NCBI RefSeq assembly: GCF_037975245.1
Contig: NC_092576.1
Coordinates: 45,421,111-45,485,110, forward strand
DNA from: Apostichopus japonicus
Taxonomy: Eukaryota; Echinodermata; Holothuroidea; Aspidochirotida; Stichopodidae
DNA length: 64,000 nt
Direction of reading: 5' to 3'
Shown here one piece after another: positions 1-13,225 of the stretch. Made by a program: the position numbers and the translations under genes. Every line of letters begins with the position of its first letter. The first letter of the stretch is position 1. The notes under the pieces were generated by a model. It ran no database searches and was not told where the DNA came from. It was given only the letters and a program-made list of their open reading frames with translations.

Positions 1-663
1 GACACTTTTCTCATTATCTGCAAATATCATTAATTACTCGCCAATTAACGTTGTTGGCAGAGAAAAACTTGGCTAATATCTTAGTTTGCTGTTTTGTGAT
101 TGATATATGTAAAGAAAAACGCGATGGACATGTCAAAAAAGTAGAAAACGCAAAAGGCTACTGTAAGATATGAAAATAATTTGGGTCTGTTCACCATCTG
201 TGATAATATTTACATAGGAATCGAACGTACTTTAAAGAATATCCGTGATAACGTGGGCAGATACAGAGGATGGGCTTCACCTTCCTCCCCCCCCCCTCCC
301 CTTCAGTCTGTTCTGTTCAAACAATGCTATCTTGTATGTCTATCTCCTGTTATCATGTGTATATTAAACACCCCTAGTGAGACAATCTGTCCTGTCTATT
401 ACTCCTCTCACTGGTAAGATAACAGTAAGGCATAGAAAGGGTCAGAGGTTATCACTACTTTGAGAGCTGTTTGTTTTTGTGGTCACTCACATCCTAGTAG
501 CAGTAGAGAGAAGAAGTCTAATAGATTAGAAAACAGTGTAACCTTGTGTGTTGACTTATTTATCAATTATCCTTGGAACATTTTACACCCGGCTTGTGTT
601 TATGCAACTTTTAATGACTGGAAAGTGCCCTTTCTGTTATCTGAGAGGCTCATGGCAAGCATT
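1..663. other. Non-coding stretch, nothing recognised
   Basis: No exon, RNA gene or repeat is recognised. There is a C-rich run around 287-303. The open frames here lack ATG starts, splice signals and any family resemblance. Confidence 0.5.
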
Positions 664-1415
664 TACCGTAAGGTAACGATAAATAAATATTTTGAACAAA
701 ATGACCCATTCAAAAATGAGATCGCAAGTAGCTACCTTTTATCTCAAACATCGCTAACAATTGACATAGCCCTACATATGGCAGTTACGAATTGTGAAAA
801 AAGTATGTGTCTGAGTTAATGGACAAGCCGTAATATTAACAACTCTATCGCAATGTTATTAGTGTAACATAAAACCGAATGAGTTGTAGCCTACAATAAT
901 GTCCTGTAACAGTATAGAGATAAATAAAATACTACTATAACTAGCTTAATTCTGTGACCTACATGTAGGAAAACGTATAGTATGCACAATGTTGTGCTAA
1001 TGGAATTGCGCTGATATTGTATTATGATCTGGGCCTATACATAAAGTCATAAGTAACTTAGTTTGTACGTACACTTCAATTCGCCTGATCCAATCTTCTC
1101 ATAAAACAAAATAAAAGACGGCTCCGTGATGTAAAATAATCACTATGGCATTCTGCCGCCAACTTTAACGTTAGAGTAGTTCTCGAGAGTGTATGCCATA
1201 ATACATCATATAGTTTAGTGAAGAGCGCAAACCCGGAAGAGACATTGTCCTTAAACAGTTATAGAATGCTCACGCGATATTCATATAACATACACAATAT
1301 AAACACAATGTAAGGTCAATAGCACGACTATCCTTTGTTGTAAAAAAGATCCAAACAATTTATAAACTGATTAAATTCGGTTTCATTTTCTCTTTTATAC
1401 GCTGTAAGTTGAACA
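664..1415 (+). repeat. Left copy of a dispersed direct duplication
   Basis: This stretch matches 4366-5205 in the same orientation with many point differences. Shared landmarks are the AAGGTAACRATAAATAAATA start, a middle block around AAGTCATAAGTAACTTAGTT, and an end reading TATAAACTGATT. The right copy carries roughly 100 extra bases before the last block. An open frame reaches into this copy from about 460 but is not conserved in the other one, so it is not treated as a gene. The spacing would fit a decayed LTR element or an old segmental duplication. I see no coding interior or clean LTR ends that would decide this. Confidence 0.6.
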
Positions 1416-1621
1416 ATGTGTTTGTAAAGTGTTGAATGAATCACCTCATTTGAATTTTCCATTAGAGTACTCTGTATGGAATCAAAGACATTCCTAACTC
1501 TAAAACATGAAGTAGTAAACGTCTTTAGTGAAACCCTCGAGTCTGTAACACTTTCAGATACTATTTGTCTTCTCATAGATATTTTAAAGGACAGAAATAC
1601 TTGTCAGTAATCCATTTTTGC

Positions 1622-2716
1622 CAGGCGCGGCGGAACGGAAAAATTATTGGGGGGGGGGGGGCTAATGTGTGGAGACTATCTAAGCGGAGCGCCACCATCG
1701 GTTGGCGCGGAGCGTACAAGAAAATTTTGTTTTTTTTCAAACCCCCAGATGGCCGGAAACGGCACTTCCCGATTGTTTTATGCTGCGAATACCTAGCCCT
1801 AAAATATGGGTCTCAAGCCTGCAATTTCTGAGATTGCACGTAAAAGTCTGTAAAAACATTGTAATTTGTATATTCGATGGTGTTTAAAGAGAGTAGCTAT
1901 TACTCGTAGTGTACTCGCAAAGACGTTTTTGAGTGTAGTAAGGGCAGTGGCGGAGCTAGGGGTATTGGTCGGGGGGGGGGGGACAAGAATGGTCTGTAGG
2001 GGCGCTTTCGACACTATCTAAGCGGAGCGCCACCACAGGTTGGCGCGGAGCGTACAGAAAATTTTTGAGTAAAGTTACTCCCTAGATTGCAGGAAATGAC
2101 CCATTCCGGGCCTTGCTAATTTGCAGATAAACGGAGAATAAATAGGTGTCGTCGCCATTTTGTCGGAAAATTACACCAACAGAATATGACAAATGTCAAT
2201 AGGTATATGAGAGCGCAATAAAATAGTCAATAATCGCGAATAAGTTAAAAGTAGTGAAAAGCTGAAAAGGGCGCCAGCAGTCCATTTGAGTCCGTCAGGA
2301 GGGGGGGGGGGATCCGCCCCCTGACTGTATTTATGGACGCTCCGCCACTAAGTAAGGGGATGTTGGAGAACTGGCTGAAATGAGGCAAGTCATTGGCCTA
2401 AGACGAAGTTGTGTTACGCTTACCGGTACTCACACTAACTGCTTCCACTTTTCACGGGGCGTGAAGACGCGGTTGGGGTGACAATGTGGTCTATAGCCAG
2501 GGGACGGTCCGAGGGACCAGGGTCCCCCAGCAATTACTAAAATTATTACACCTATATAGTATACGTGTGCATCGGACAGATCGACAAGTATGCATTGAAA
2601 AATGGGCAGATGCACGTTTCGGAGCCTTGGTAAATATTGGGGGGGCTTATCATGCATTTGCCCCTCAACTTTTTCATTGGGGGGCCCCCCAAGCCCCCCC
2701 GGTTCCGCCGCCACTG
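1622..2716. mobile_element. hAT-like non-autonomous element (outer, interrupted)
   Basis: The left end CAGGCGCGGCGGAACGG and the right end, read in reverse as CAGTGGCGGCGGAACCGG, form an imperfect terminal inverted repeat. The element is flanked by a perfect 8-bp target duplication ATTTTTGC at 1614-1621 and 2717-2724. An 8-bp duplication and CA..TG-type ends are typical of the hAT superfamily. There is no transposase frame, so it depended on another element for movement. It is interrupted by a second element at 1945-2350. It carries a long G run near 1649-1661 and the internal core at 1676-1717 that is shared with other elements in this window. Confidence 0.8.
1945..2350. mobile_element. Nested hAT-like MITE, 406 bp
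   Basis: The ends CAGTGGCGGAGC and, in reverse, TAGTGGCGGAGC are inverted repeats with one mismatch. The 8-bp duplication AGTAAGGG is perfect at 1937-1944 and 2351-2358. It lies inside the element at 1622-2716 and is therefore younger than it. It has no coding capacity. It contains G runs near 1971-1982 and 2301-2310 and the shared internal core at 2014-2055. Confidence 0.85.
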
Positions 2717-2724
2717 ATTTTTGC

Positions 2725-4365
2725 ATTCAGCTATTGTTTAAATGTATTTATTTTATTTTATTGTATCTTTTATTTATTTATTTTTTTTTGGGGGGGAGGG
2801 GGGTAATGTAGGAGTGTTTGAAATTACGTCTACCTCATAAATCCTGGATTTGGTGCTAGGGGCATACCTAGAAAGTTCAATTTTTCTTTGATATAGCTAG
2901 ACTTATTCCGGTTGCAATAATAACATGCGATATTAACATGGAAAAGTAAAACATTTTACACTCTTAGTTGAAAATGCCATCACAATAACATTCCTAACTC
3001 TAAATATGGTTCTTTAAATGTAGAATATTTTGGGCAAGAAACCAGTTTCTTACTACACAAATTGGTAAATCACGTGTAGTGGGTTATATGTGTTATCATG
3101 TCAGCATATTATCTTCAAAAGTTTGTTGATTTACACTTCAGATGTCACGATGTGTGAAACATTTGTAATGTACTCATATGATTTTTGCATTTATCATTTC
3201 ATCACTATGGAACAGTTTGTTAAAACATTATTGGGGAAAAATGATATGTACAGTTTATAGGGGGAAAATATATTTCTCCAATGATATTACTAATTTTGCT
3301 GTTGACAAATGTCAGCATAAAACATCACTAAATATTGAGAATGTGAATCTACAATAAGCATAATGCTTCGAGGATGTGGTTTTTAACCTAAAGATGCAAA
3401 CAATTTACATCAATTGTGTTTGACAATAAACTTTAAGCCTCCGGAACATAGGAATAATTATACGTAAATGGTGCAGATCTCTCCCAAGAGAACACAATGC
3501 CAAACCTTTGTTGAAAAAGCAATGCCATGAGTATATTATTCGAGCACAAATGGCTGTCCTAACTGCTAAGATCAGGAAAGCAGTGTTTGCATCTCTATTA
3601 GCCATACAACAACTCAATATTGTTCTCCACCAAAGATGGTACTTCTCGGTGTACATATTTACATGTGACATTTGCAATTTTCAGCAGAACCAATGTACTA
3701 TCATCTCTAATTTCAAATTTATATTCAAGTGTTTACGGTTATACAACAGACTGTATAAAGCAACATTTTATTTGCCACTAGTTTCTCTTTTCTATTCGTA
3801 AATACCCGTTACGCTACATTGTATGCATACAGCCTCAGCCTATAGGCTAAAATAGTACTTTGGACAAACACTTCCTTATTCCGCAACGGTTTGTCTAGTG
3901 CGCAATCACGGAACTCGGATGAGCGGACAACACCCTAAAACAGACGTATAAGTACGGATTAGTAAGCACAGTGTTAGATCACGTACCTATTACATGTATA
4001 TACGCTATATGCTTCACGATACTGTACAAAGCTTATGCAGTAAAGATTGAAGGCAAACACATGCATAGTAATATTGATAAGAACCAGTACTAAATGGACT
4101 TCGAATGCATTCTACCTTCTCATTGTAATATGATTTACTTCCTCAGATTATGTTCTACTTACTGTAAGAATATATATAATGTATTAATTTTCAAGACAAT
4201 AGTATAGTGTCCATAACCACTATAAATACGACGTCATATCTTCATTATTTGCTCTCTCTCAGCAGTAAAATTACAAGATAGTCCCCTCTCTGCCACTCTC
4301 CTTGAAAGTGGTCGAACTTAAGATTGGCAAAAGGGAACCTAATTGACAAACAATTTCAAACACCA
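2725..4365. other. Non-coding stretch, nothing recognised
   Basis: AT-rich DNA with a T/G-rich run near 2780-2802. The overlapping open frames around 3405-3801 on both strands have no splice signals or family resemblance and look like chance. Confidence 0.5.
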
Positions 4366-5205
4366 CCATAAGGTAACAATAAATAAATATTTTTGAACAA
4401 ATTGACACCAATTCAAAATTGAGATTGCAAGTAGCTATTTCCTATCCCAAACATTCCTAAAAAATAATACAGACCTACTTATGGTAGTTACGAATTGTGA
4501 AAAAAAAATCTATGTGTCAGAGTTAATGGACAAGCCGAAATGCTAACAATTATATCGCAATGTTATGACTCTAAAATAAAACTAAATGAGTTGTAGCCTA
4601 CTAGACTGGTCTATAACAATATAGAGATAAATAAAGTACTACTATAATTAGTTTAAATATACGACCTACACATAGGCAAACATATAGTATGCACAACGTT
4701 GCGCTAATTAGATTGAGCTGATAGTTAATTATTTCTGGGCCTTATATGAAGTCATAAGTAACTTAGTTTGTACGTACACTTCAATTTGCCCGATCCAATG
4801 TTCTCATAAACCAAATTTAAAAACGATTCCTTGGTATATAATAATCACTATGGCTTTCAGCACACATCTTTATAGTTGAAGTCAAGCTGCATTTTCGATG
4901 TCATAACGCATCATATGGTTAAGTGAAGAGCGCAAACCCGGAACAGATTTTGTCCTTAAACAGCAATAGCTTACTCATGCGATACATTTCTAACGTACAC
5001 AGTATCATAATAATGTGAGTTCAATACTGTCTAACATGCACTGCCTGCTAAACTGGCGGAAGGATGCAATAAAAGTTAATGCAAACATCTTCTGATATAT
5101 TTCTTAGATATACTCCTCGCACGGTCATTTCCTTTGCCGGTATTATCCACAAAATGTATAAACTGATTGAATTTGGTTTCATTTTCTATTTTAAACGCTG
5201 TAATT
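4366..5205 (+). repeat. Right copy of the dispersed direct duplication
   Basis: This is the counterpart of 664-1415, same orientation, about 3.7 kb downstream. It has roughly 100 additional bases, about 5040-5150, absent from the left copy. Differences are scattered along the whole length, which points to an old duplication. No frame is conserved between the two copies. Confidence 0.6.
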
Positions 5206-8200
5206 TATAAAAGGTTTCTAGAGCTGTAGCCATATGAACATATAGATATAGACATAGATGTAGGAATTGGGACGGGCTGCAGCTCACCCCACCCCACCCC
5301 CCTAACCCCTTCCCAAAAAGAACATATTTCAGTTGAAATTCGGACAATATGCTGATATTGTTTCGGGCATTGCCCAAAAAATTATTAATGATCTTGTTTG
5401 ATGAGAGACATTCCTAAAATGCCTGTCGTGCTGACATGCCGACTAGGTATAGACAGTCCACTTACTATTTACGTAGGTCATTACATTAGTCATTGAGCTC
5501 TGTGCTATTGATATGTGGGCAAAATAGTCAAGTTAGTTGCCTGTCGTTATTGATGTGTGATGTGTTTAATGACCAATTGCATATTAATAAACATGTTTCC
5601 GAAGATTAACAATGTTATTATGTTTAAAAAGCTATATATATATATTGCCGGTAGAGGTGATGAAAAATGAATTAGGATTTTAAGCACTAAGATAGGATGA
5701 AAGAGGAATATCACAACATTAAATCTTAGAAAATAGCAAAGATCTGTATGGTTACAACGGTTTTCAAAACGTGACCTCTGGTCCAAATCCAGCTTTCTCT
5801 ACAAATTTCTTTGCTATTTTCCATTGTTCAAACTCTCCCTGTTAGTTTCCGTTATTCGTTTAATGCTATGAATATAGAATCTTTTCAGCAAGAGTTTGAT
5901 CAATATAAGAGATGTAATCATTACAAAAAGCTTTGCGACCTCAATGTAATTTTCAATGCTATTATCAATACATAAAAACGGGTTGATAAACCCGGGCAGA
6001 ATCCGTTGTATTTGTCAATGATTTCCCTAATAACTTCCCGAGTTGCCAGCTTGTATTGTAGATGATGTATTTAAGATGGTTTGAAGGAGTGCGGTTGTGA
6101 AGGAATGATTTGTAGTTCGTATTGTTTTTCTTCTTATTTTGTAGTTACAGGACAAAGAATACCGGGAGTAATCCATGGAACGACTTTCTGAGAACTCTCA
6201 TTTGTGTGACATTTAAGTGGATAATTATTGCCACAAAAGTCCTTAATGGCATCAATAATTATATCAGGGTACGTGATTTCATTAAATAACTCAAACTGGT
6301 TGGAGTCTGATATAACGTCTGATAGTTCTGTAGAATTGATACAACTATGTATATAGAAAACCATCACCACCACCTCTTTACTCCTCACTGCCAACATGTA
6401 TGAAATTATAATTTGTTATTTTTGAAATACTAACTGGAGTTTTATTATTAACCCTGGTCTCAGTCACGACTACTACTGAGAAGTTGGAGTAGTGAATATG
6501 AAATCATATTAGGCCTACAAATATTATAAATGAAACTAACAATAATTTTCTAATCAACATAACAGGAAGCACGACGAGTATGATTGTCTGTTTCGTTGAA
6601 TACACTAAGTTAATCCACTGCTGTAACACAAAAATCCTCGATTGATTCGATTTTTTTTTTCATTTCCGTGATTTCTTGTGTAGATTTATCGAGCTTGCAT
6701 TCCAGGTAATGATTTTTTGGCCTGTTTTTTTTTATGTTGTCCTTGGGAAAGCGTTCCGACGTTTATCCGAAGCCCTACCAATGCCTGCTTGCAACATAAC
6801 TTCAAGCTTAGGGTTTGAAAGTACTGTAGCAAAAAAACTACGTGTTTCCCCCCTCGTATGTTTTTGTTAAATGTCCACTGCGCCCGCGGAGACAACGAAG
6901 TATTTTTAGAACCAGAGGGCACAGCGGTTACGTAACAGATTTTGTTAGCATTATTGTAGTGCGCATGCGCGCTACAATATTGGCATTACTTGCAAAGTGA
7001 ACAAACCTACATGACTGGACGTTACAAATTAAAGTTTCATATCTGTATATTTAAAACTGAAGACACGAACACTCAGACCCGATTACAATGCTTAAAGTGC
7101 TTGTCCAAAGCATTCGTCAACCCATTCACACTACTTGCAAGTACAACTTTCTCAGCAAACCGTTCCACTCATTCACAAACCCTATTATATGACAAAGTTA
7201 TGCCGAATATGAATCCTACTTTGTGACTTTAGGAGTTTAAGACAATAACCTCTGGTACAACTACTATTAGCAAACATAAAATAGTCGGTGAAGGATACAT
7301 TTTCAAAACAATACAATCTTGAAAACCTGAATCAAGTCACCACGTAACCTCCTAAGCTCCAGTGTGGTGATATTTTTTCTCCTGGAACTATTTCATTTCC
7401 TTTGCACACTCTAAAAATTTAACATTACAAAATGACGGAACGATTCCTCGTGTTAATTCCTGTTACGATGCGATACAATATAATCCACATACACACAGTG
7501 TGGAATGAAAGAACGTCTTCGTTACTTCCTGTATATAGAATCGAAGTATTACAACCCCTGAACAGATAGTTTCCTGTTTTGAGAACTTCCGTATCAAGTT
7601 ATATATAAAGCATGTAAAGTATGTACAGTCCTATATTTAGAACATTGGCAAATTAATCAATACCTAGACTGATCCTCTTGATTTGATTCGATCACGAAAA
7701 AGTTCTGACGATCATGTCAGAGAGTGTTCCATGATATTATTGATGTAGTTGTGTAAGTATATTTAGTGTCGTTATCGAACCCCATCATCCTCTTTCTTTG
7801 ACGTGAAGGGGGTATAGCAGTTTTTACAATGATTTATGGTATTGTTTAATTCAGTTGTATTTATCTTCAAGTGGGAAGTACCGCTATTTTCACCTTCCAC
7901 CTTCTTCACGGTTGTCACTCCCGGTAACCACGCGATGTTCCACCCGAGAAATAGTAATATGCTATTACCCACACGGCGTATTAGATACGTAGAAATAACG
8001 TAATATTTAGTCGATGCAAAATAAAAGTGAATTGGTTGGATTCAAGCGCACAATCTGTATATGACTACGAATGTAACCTTTATATCGATTGACCTTAAAT
8101 TTCAGTCTTTTGTTTTAAATCGCGCTCAGACAGCACTTACGTAGCTAAATTACTTCCTTATCGAGAGTACCTCAACAATGTGATAAGGCAAGAAGGGAGG

Positions 8201-8693
8201 CGATCAGATTGACCTCAAAATGAAAGTAACTATTAAGTACAGTTCCATAACGTTTATCAAATAACATCACGGGTTACACAAACAAATGCTCACCGGCAGA
8301 CATAGCGAAAAGATGTTACTTACATTTTGTATAGGATAATGTACCTGAAGATCATTTAATCTGTTGAATTGTTGACTGTTTAATGAATATGATTTTTATT
8401 ATGATTTAGATATTAAGAAAGCTAGATATTTTTGTTATAGAAAATGATCGTCTGCGTTAAAATATAAACCCAGCGACGTCCTAAGTTCCAGGCAAACATA
8501 AATCCTCAACTTTAAAAATTGATTATCACACTGCGAATATTAGTCGTAAGGGCAAGACAAATTTTCAGTACGTTAAGAAAATTCGTCAGAACATCATTGC
8601 AAGACTGGGTTATAGCGACCACATTTAATGATATTTATCCCCTTCAAATCTTTGCACAAATCATAAATGGTACCACAATCTGAAATGTTGAAA
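5206..8693. other. Non-coding stretch, nothing recognised
   Basis: No exon with convincing splice sites, no RNA gene and no tandem repeat was found. There is a C-rich run near 5280-5310. All open frames are below 90 codons and unlike known proteins. Confidence 0.45.
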
Positions 8694-9460
8694 GCTTTAA
8701 TGGACACACATGCAAACAGAGGCTCTACATGGGCACCTCTAGGCATTACTCATACCTATCAGCTCTAATGGACACACATGCAAACAGATGCACTACAGGG
8801 GCACCTCTCGGCATTACTCATACCTGTCAGCTCTAATGGACACACATGCAAATATAGGCACTACAGGGGCACCTATAGGCATTACTCATACCTATCAGCT
8901 CTAATGGGCACAAATGCAAATAGAGGCACTACAGGGGCACCTTTAGGCATTACTCATACCTGTCAGCTCTAATGGACACACATGAAAACAGAGGCACTAC
9001 AGGGGCACCTCTAGGCATTACTCATACATGTCAGCTCTAATGGACACACATGCACATAGAGGCACTACCGGGGCACCTCTAGGCATTACTCATATATGTC
9101 AGCTCTAATGGACACACATGCGAACAGAGGCACTACAGGGGCACCTCTAGGCATTACTCATACCTGTCAGCTCTAATGGACACACATGCAAATAGGGGCA
9201 CTACAGGGGCACCTATAGGCATTACTCATACCTATCAGCTCTAATGGACACACATGCAAATAGGGGCACTACAGGGGCCCCTTTAGGTATTACTTATACC
9301 TGTCAGCTCTAATGGACACACATGCGAACAGAGGCACTACAGGGGCATCTCTAGGCATTACTCATACCTGTCAGCTCTAATGGACACACATGCAAATAGA
9401 GGCACTACAGGGGCACATCTAGGCATTACTCATACATGTCAGCTCTAATGGACACACATG
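8694..9460 (+). repeat. 68-bp minisatellite, about 11 copies
   Basis: A 68-bp unit beginning CTCTAATGGACACACATGCA is repeated head to tail. Copies start near 8698, 8766, 8834, 8902, 8970, 9038, 9106, 9174, 9242, 9310 and 9378, with a partial copy at 9446. Copies differ by a few substitutions and hardly any length changes. The frame spanning part of the array is a by-product of the repeat. Confidence 0.95.
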
Positions 9461-11208
9461 TACAAATCTTAAACTGGTTAAACAAATTAAAAGAGATTTA
9501 CATGGAGGCATATTGTATAAAGTACAAGGCTTGAAGAAGTCAAAGACCAGTGCCAAGGAATACAATGATGCTGAACACAAACAATTCGTTAAAATGTTAA
9601 AACATTCAAAAAAAAAATTACTTAAATTTCGAAGGTTTCTGTTCATGAAGTAATTCTCTAGGTTATCGACGCCAATCTGCAGGTATTGTTCTAAATCTCC
9701 AGGCAACGTAGGTGTGTTGGAGACGGGAGGGGGCGCTGTTGGTATGAAAATCTGTATCCGACTGAGTCACTAATGAATTGTGTGCAGTACTTACTTACCG
9801 TTAGTGAGTTGTTATGATGAAGAAAATAACCTGTTCCTTCCACACAGTGTCCTACAGAGTATAAAAAAAAACATCAAATCATTAAGACGAAATAACAACG
9901 TGTGCAATTTGATGGAGTTACTAAAAGGGTCATTCCGTGTCAAATCACGGATGGCTGTTGCTGCACCCTCTCCAAAAATTCCCAATTTTTTTTGTATGAT
10001 TGGAACACCATAAAATTAGCATATTCTGAAAATGTCAGTTGAATTTGCTTCACAATTGGCCGATTTATCACACTTTGAAATTCCGCAATTCGTCGCCACC
10101 GTGGCATTTTGGCATTTTTGTGACTTCTGAGGTCAAATTTCTCAGCAATTAAACATCCTACTACCTTTCTTTTACAGATGCATATAGAGTCTATCCCATA
10201 GAACAGGAATAAAAAAAAATACAGTTTGACAGAACTAATTATAACATATATAGCTTTCCTTATTATCAAGCGAATACACACTAACTTCACTAAGGTCTAA
10301 ACGAACACACAGAAGAACGCAATTCAACCATATGCACTACAGTAGCAATCCAATGCGGTGCAATGCGGGGAAATCCCCTATTGCGACATCAATCGTGACG
10401 TCATTCACAATGATCCCAGCAGCTAACGCCTCGCTAACCTATGAGCTATTCACTTCAATCAAGCATCAACAAGTGCTACACCCATAAACATCTTCAAAAT
10501 GGTAGCTCATGTGTCGCACCGGAACTCTAAAATAACATAATTCATTAATATCAACTGTCAAACAACTGTACTTCATCCCAAATCCATTTTTCCTCATAAA
10601 ATAGCTTACAATTCCTGACGGAAAATAACGTGTCAACATTGTCAATACTGAAATGACGATGTACTCGACGATAGTTAGCACGCTACTCAGGCATACACAC
10701 AGTACATTGATAACCAAAGCGTGTTGAACTAAGTATGTAGTGCAAGTGGTTATTACTTTCACAAACGATACAGATGAACCGTTTATCTCCTACTTATTTG
10801 CTACTTAACAACAGGTCATCTACGAATAAAACCAACATATTTAAGATCTCAAAACATTTATCCGGCTTAGAAGTTCTTAATGTAAGCAAACGGTAGGATT
10901 TAAGGACGATCTTACCTAGAGATGAGACTGAACAAGAACAACTCAATGCAACGTTGAACATCTCTGGGCCACGAATGTTAACTTGTATGCATGTATGTAT
11001 GTATATGTGATCTTCCCGCAAGCAGGAACTCGCGAAAGAAGCCATGGAGGCTTATAGACTCGCAAGCTGACCGAAGCCAATCTCTCGGCACACATCCATT
11101 TAACGTCCATGTCGGGAAGTTGTACAACAACGGGAAGTTGTACACGGGAACTTCGGCATCTTAGTTGTGCGCTTGCGCAAACATGCGCAAACTTGCGCCA
11201 ACTTGCGT
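9461..11208. other. Non-coding stretch with a possible repeat fragment
   Basis: No gene is recognised. The segment about 9925-10150, starting GGGTCATTCCGTGTCAAATC, reads like one end of a dispersed element, but I find no matching opposite end, so it is not called. One TGACGTCA octamer lies near 10395. Confidence 0.4.
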
Positions 11209-11306
11209 TATATTAAGTATGTTGCACATTCATATAGGTTTTAAATGCAATGAAAATAATAATAATAATATTACAGCTACTACTAATAATAATAATTATC
11301 ATTATG

Positions 11307-11347
<41 letters not shown>

Positions 11348-11705
11348 GCACAAAGTAAAAGATAAGTTCTTAGCGCTGTACGAAGAAAATATGAACAAAT
11401 AAACATGAAATACAAACAGGACAGAGAAGACCGAAAAAAATATTTCAATAATAAGTTTCGAGTTTAGATTTGAAGTTAGTTATTGAGAGTTTGTTGCGAA
11501 TGTTGAAAGACAAAGTATTTCAAAGCTTCGGTGATGTAAACGCTCTGTCGCCGTAAAAGATATTTTACATAGAGGTCCTGATTTGAGAAGAAGTTAATTC
11601 GATGGACGGAAGTCTACATTGGTTGAATGAGATATGAGATCATAGATATATCTTGGTGCAAGAATTTTTAAATGAATGCGTTTGAAACGTTCAAGTTGTG
11701 TGTCA
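11209..11705. repeat. (AAT)n microsatellite joined to an old dispersed repeat
   Basis: AAT triplets occupy about 11254-11270 and 11309-11346. They are followed by a non-coding segment containing TTCTTAGCGCTGTACGAAG, then a block around TATTTCAAAGCTTCGGTGAT and CTCTGTCGCCGTAAAAG, then ATATCTTGGTGCAAG. This order of blocks resembles a dispersed repeat common in marine invertebrate genomes. That resemblance is from memory and its class is unknown to me. No protein is encoded. Confidence 0.5.
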
Positions 11706-13225
11706 AATTGCATTGTTGTATACCCATATACCCATAGACGCCGGTCTTAAGTGCAGCTTAACCGAAGAAACATATGCTTCATTTTGAAAACGGTGGAAAT
11801 ATAAATCGATTTGTAGAAACATAAATTATTTCTCCCGATGCATCCAGTTTTGCTTATTTTTGTGATAGTTTCTCCTCAGGCACTTTCCCCCGAAAATAAA
11901 ATCATAACTAAACCTATTATGTACGTATAATAACTAAGAGATGACGGTTATTTTCATCATGAATATGAGATATACGATTTTCAGTTGCTCGATTGCCATT
12001 GATGAAGAAATAAAAACAATTCATGAATATGGTTTCGAATGACCATTAATTGCGGTACAATCCAACGAAAGATGAAAAGACAAAGAGAAGTAATTTTGTC
12101 AGCTTTCATCAGTTAATTTTATGGTACCGACTATAAACATATGTACTTTCAAAGAGAAAATCGAGAATCAGCAATAAAGCACTAAGCTGACGGTAGGCTT
12201 TTAGTCTTTGTAACATATATAAGATATTTAGCACGAGTTTCGTAATCCAACCTCTGGCCTAGGCCGATATCAGCTGGCTCAACATTAGTCTTAGTAGAAT
12301 TACCACGACAATGTACTCGTTTCTCACAATCGTTAAGCCTAACGTTAGCCCATGTGCGACAAATAAGGCCATGCCACCAAACAATAAGATTTACCATAGG
12401 CCTATAACGGATCTTAGCGGCTCTCAGCTAAACGTAGTTGAAAACCAGATTTAGTAGACCTGAAATAGGCAAGTGAAATGCATATTTAAAGCTGGCAAGC
12501 CTTACATGTAGGGGGGAGGTGGGGATTTGATTTGGAGTAATAAACATTAGGGAATCTGTCGTGGTCACTCAAGTAAGTAATGTATGAGAACACATGAAAG
12601 ATGAAGTAAAACCCATTAGATATATTTCGAGACGTGTTTGACAGAACTAAACAGTGTATATGGTAGTATAATTAAACATGGTGGATATTACAGAATCATT
12701 TTGGATCGAGGGTGTAAGCCAAACAGGGTAACCTCACCTCCACCAACCCTTCCACTCAGATTGAATTATAAGCTAGATAAAAAGACCCCATATTAACTAA
12801 ATTTGAAGCAATGAGAAAAAAAAAAAAAGTCCTATCTGCATGGGTCTCAAGCTCCAGATTTGTTATTATTTTAAGATGATGTTGGCATACATGTAAATAC
12901 AGTAATGCAAATATGAATGGATGCTGCTTGGATAAAACACAGAGCAATGTTGGCCTACTGTAGAACAGACGTAACCAAAGAATTATGCCACTGATAGTTG
13001 AATATACATAATGAGTGGAAGTCATTGCATTTATTTTATTTTGCATAGACACTTCTGGATAAATGCATGGTGCCTGCGGGCTCCTGGCGTAGTCTGGACC
13101 CAGTGTGTGACCATGGATGAGTTTAAGATGGCACGATTATCCTTCAGCCTGCGGATATTAAATCTGGTTGTGTTCAGCCGTGCATGCACAGACTCGACCC
13201 CTTTTACCTAACAAGCCTAGTCCAG
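11706..13225. other. Non-coding stretch, nothing recognised
   Basis: No exon or RNA gene is recognised. There is a short G-rich run near 12509-12523 and an A run near 12815-12828. Confidence 0.45.

Noticed and set aside
460-819. 119-codon plus-strand open frame
   Set aside because: It starts at TTG, overlaps the left copy of a dispersed duplication, and the frame is not conserved in the right copy; no family resemblance.
664-5205. LTR retrotransposon
   Set aside because: The direct repeats lack convincing TG..CA ends and there is no gag, protease or reverse transcriptase frame between them.
8694-9460. CRISPR-like array
   Set aside because: The 68-bp unit is repeated in full without unique spacers; it is a minisatellite in a eukaryotic genome.
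9925-10150. Possible transposon beginning GGGTCATTCCGTGTCAAATC
   Set aside because: No opposite terminus or target duplication could be found.
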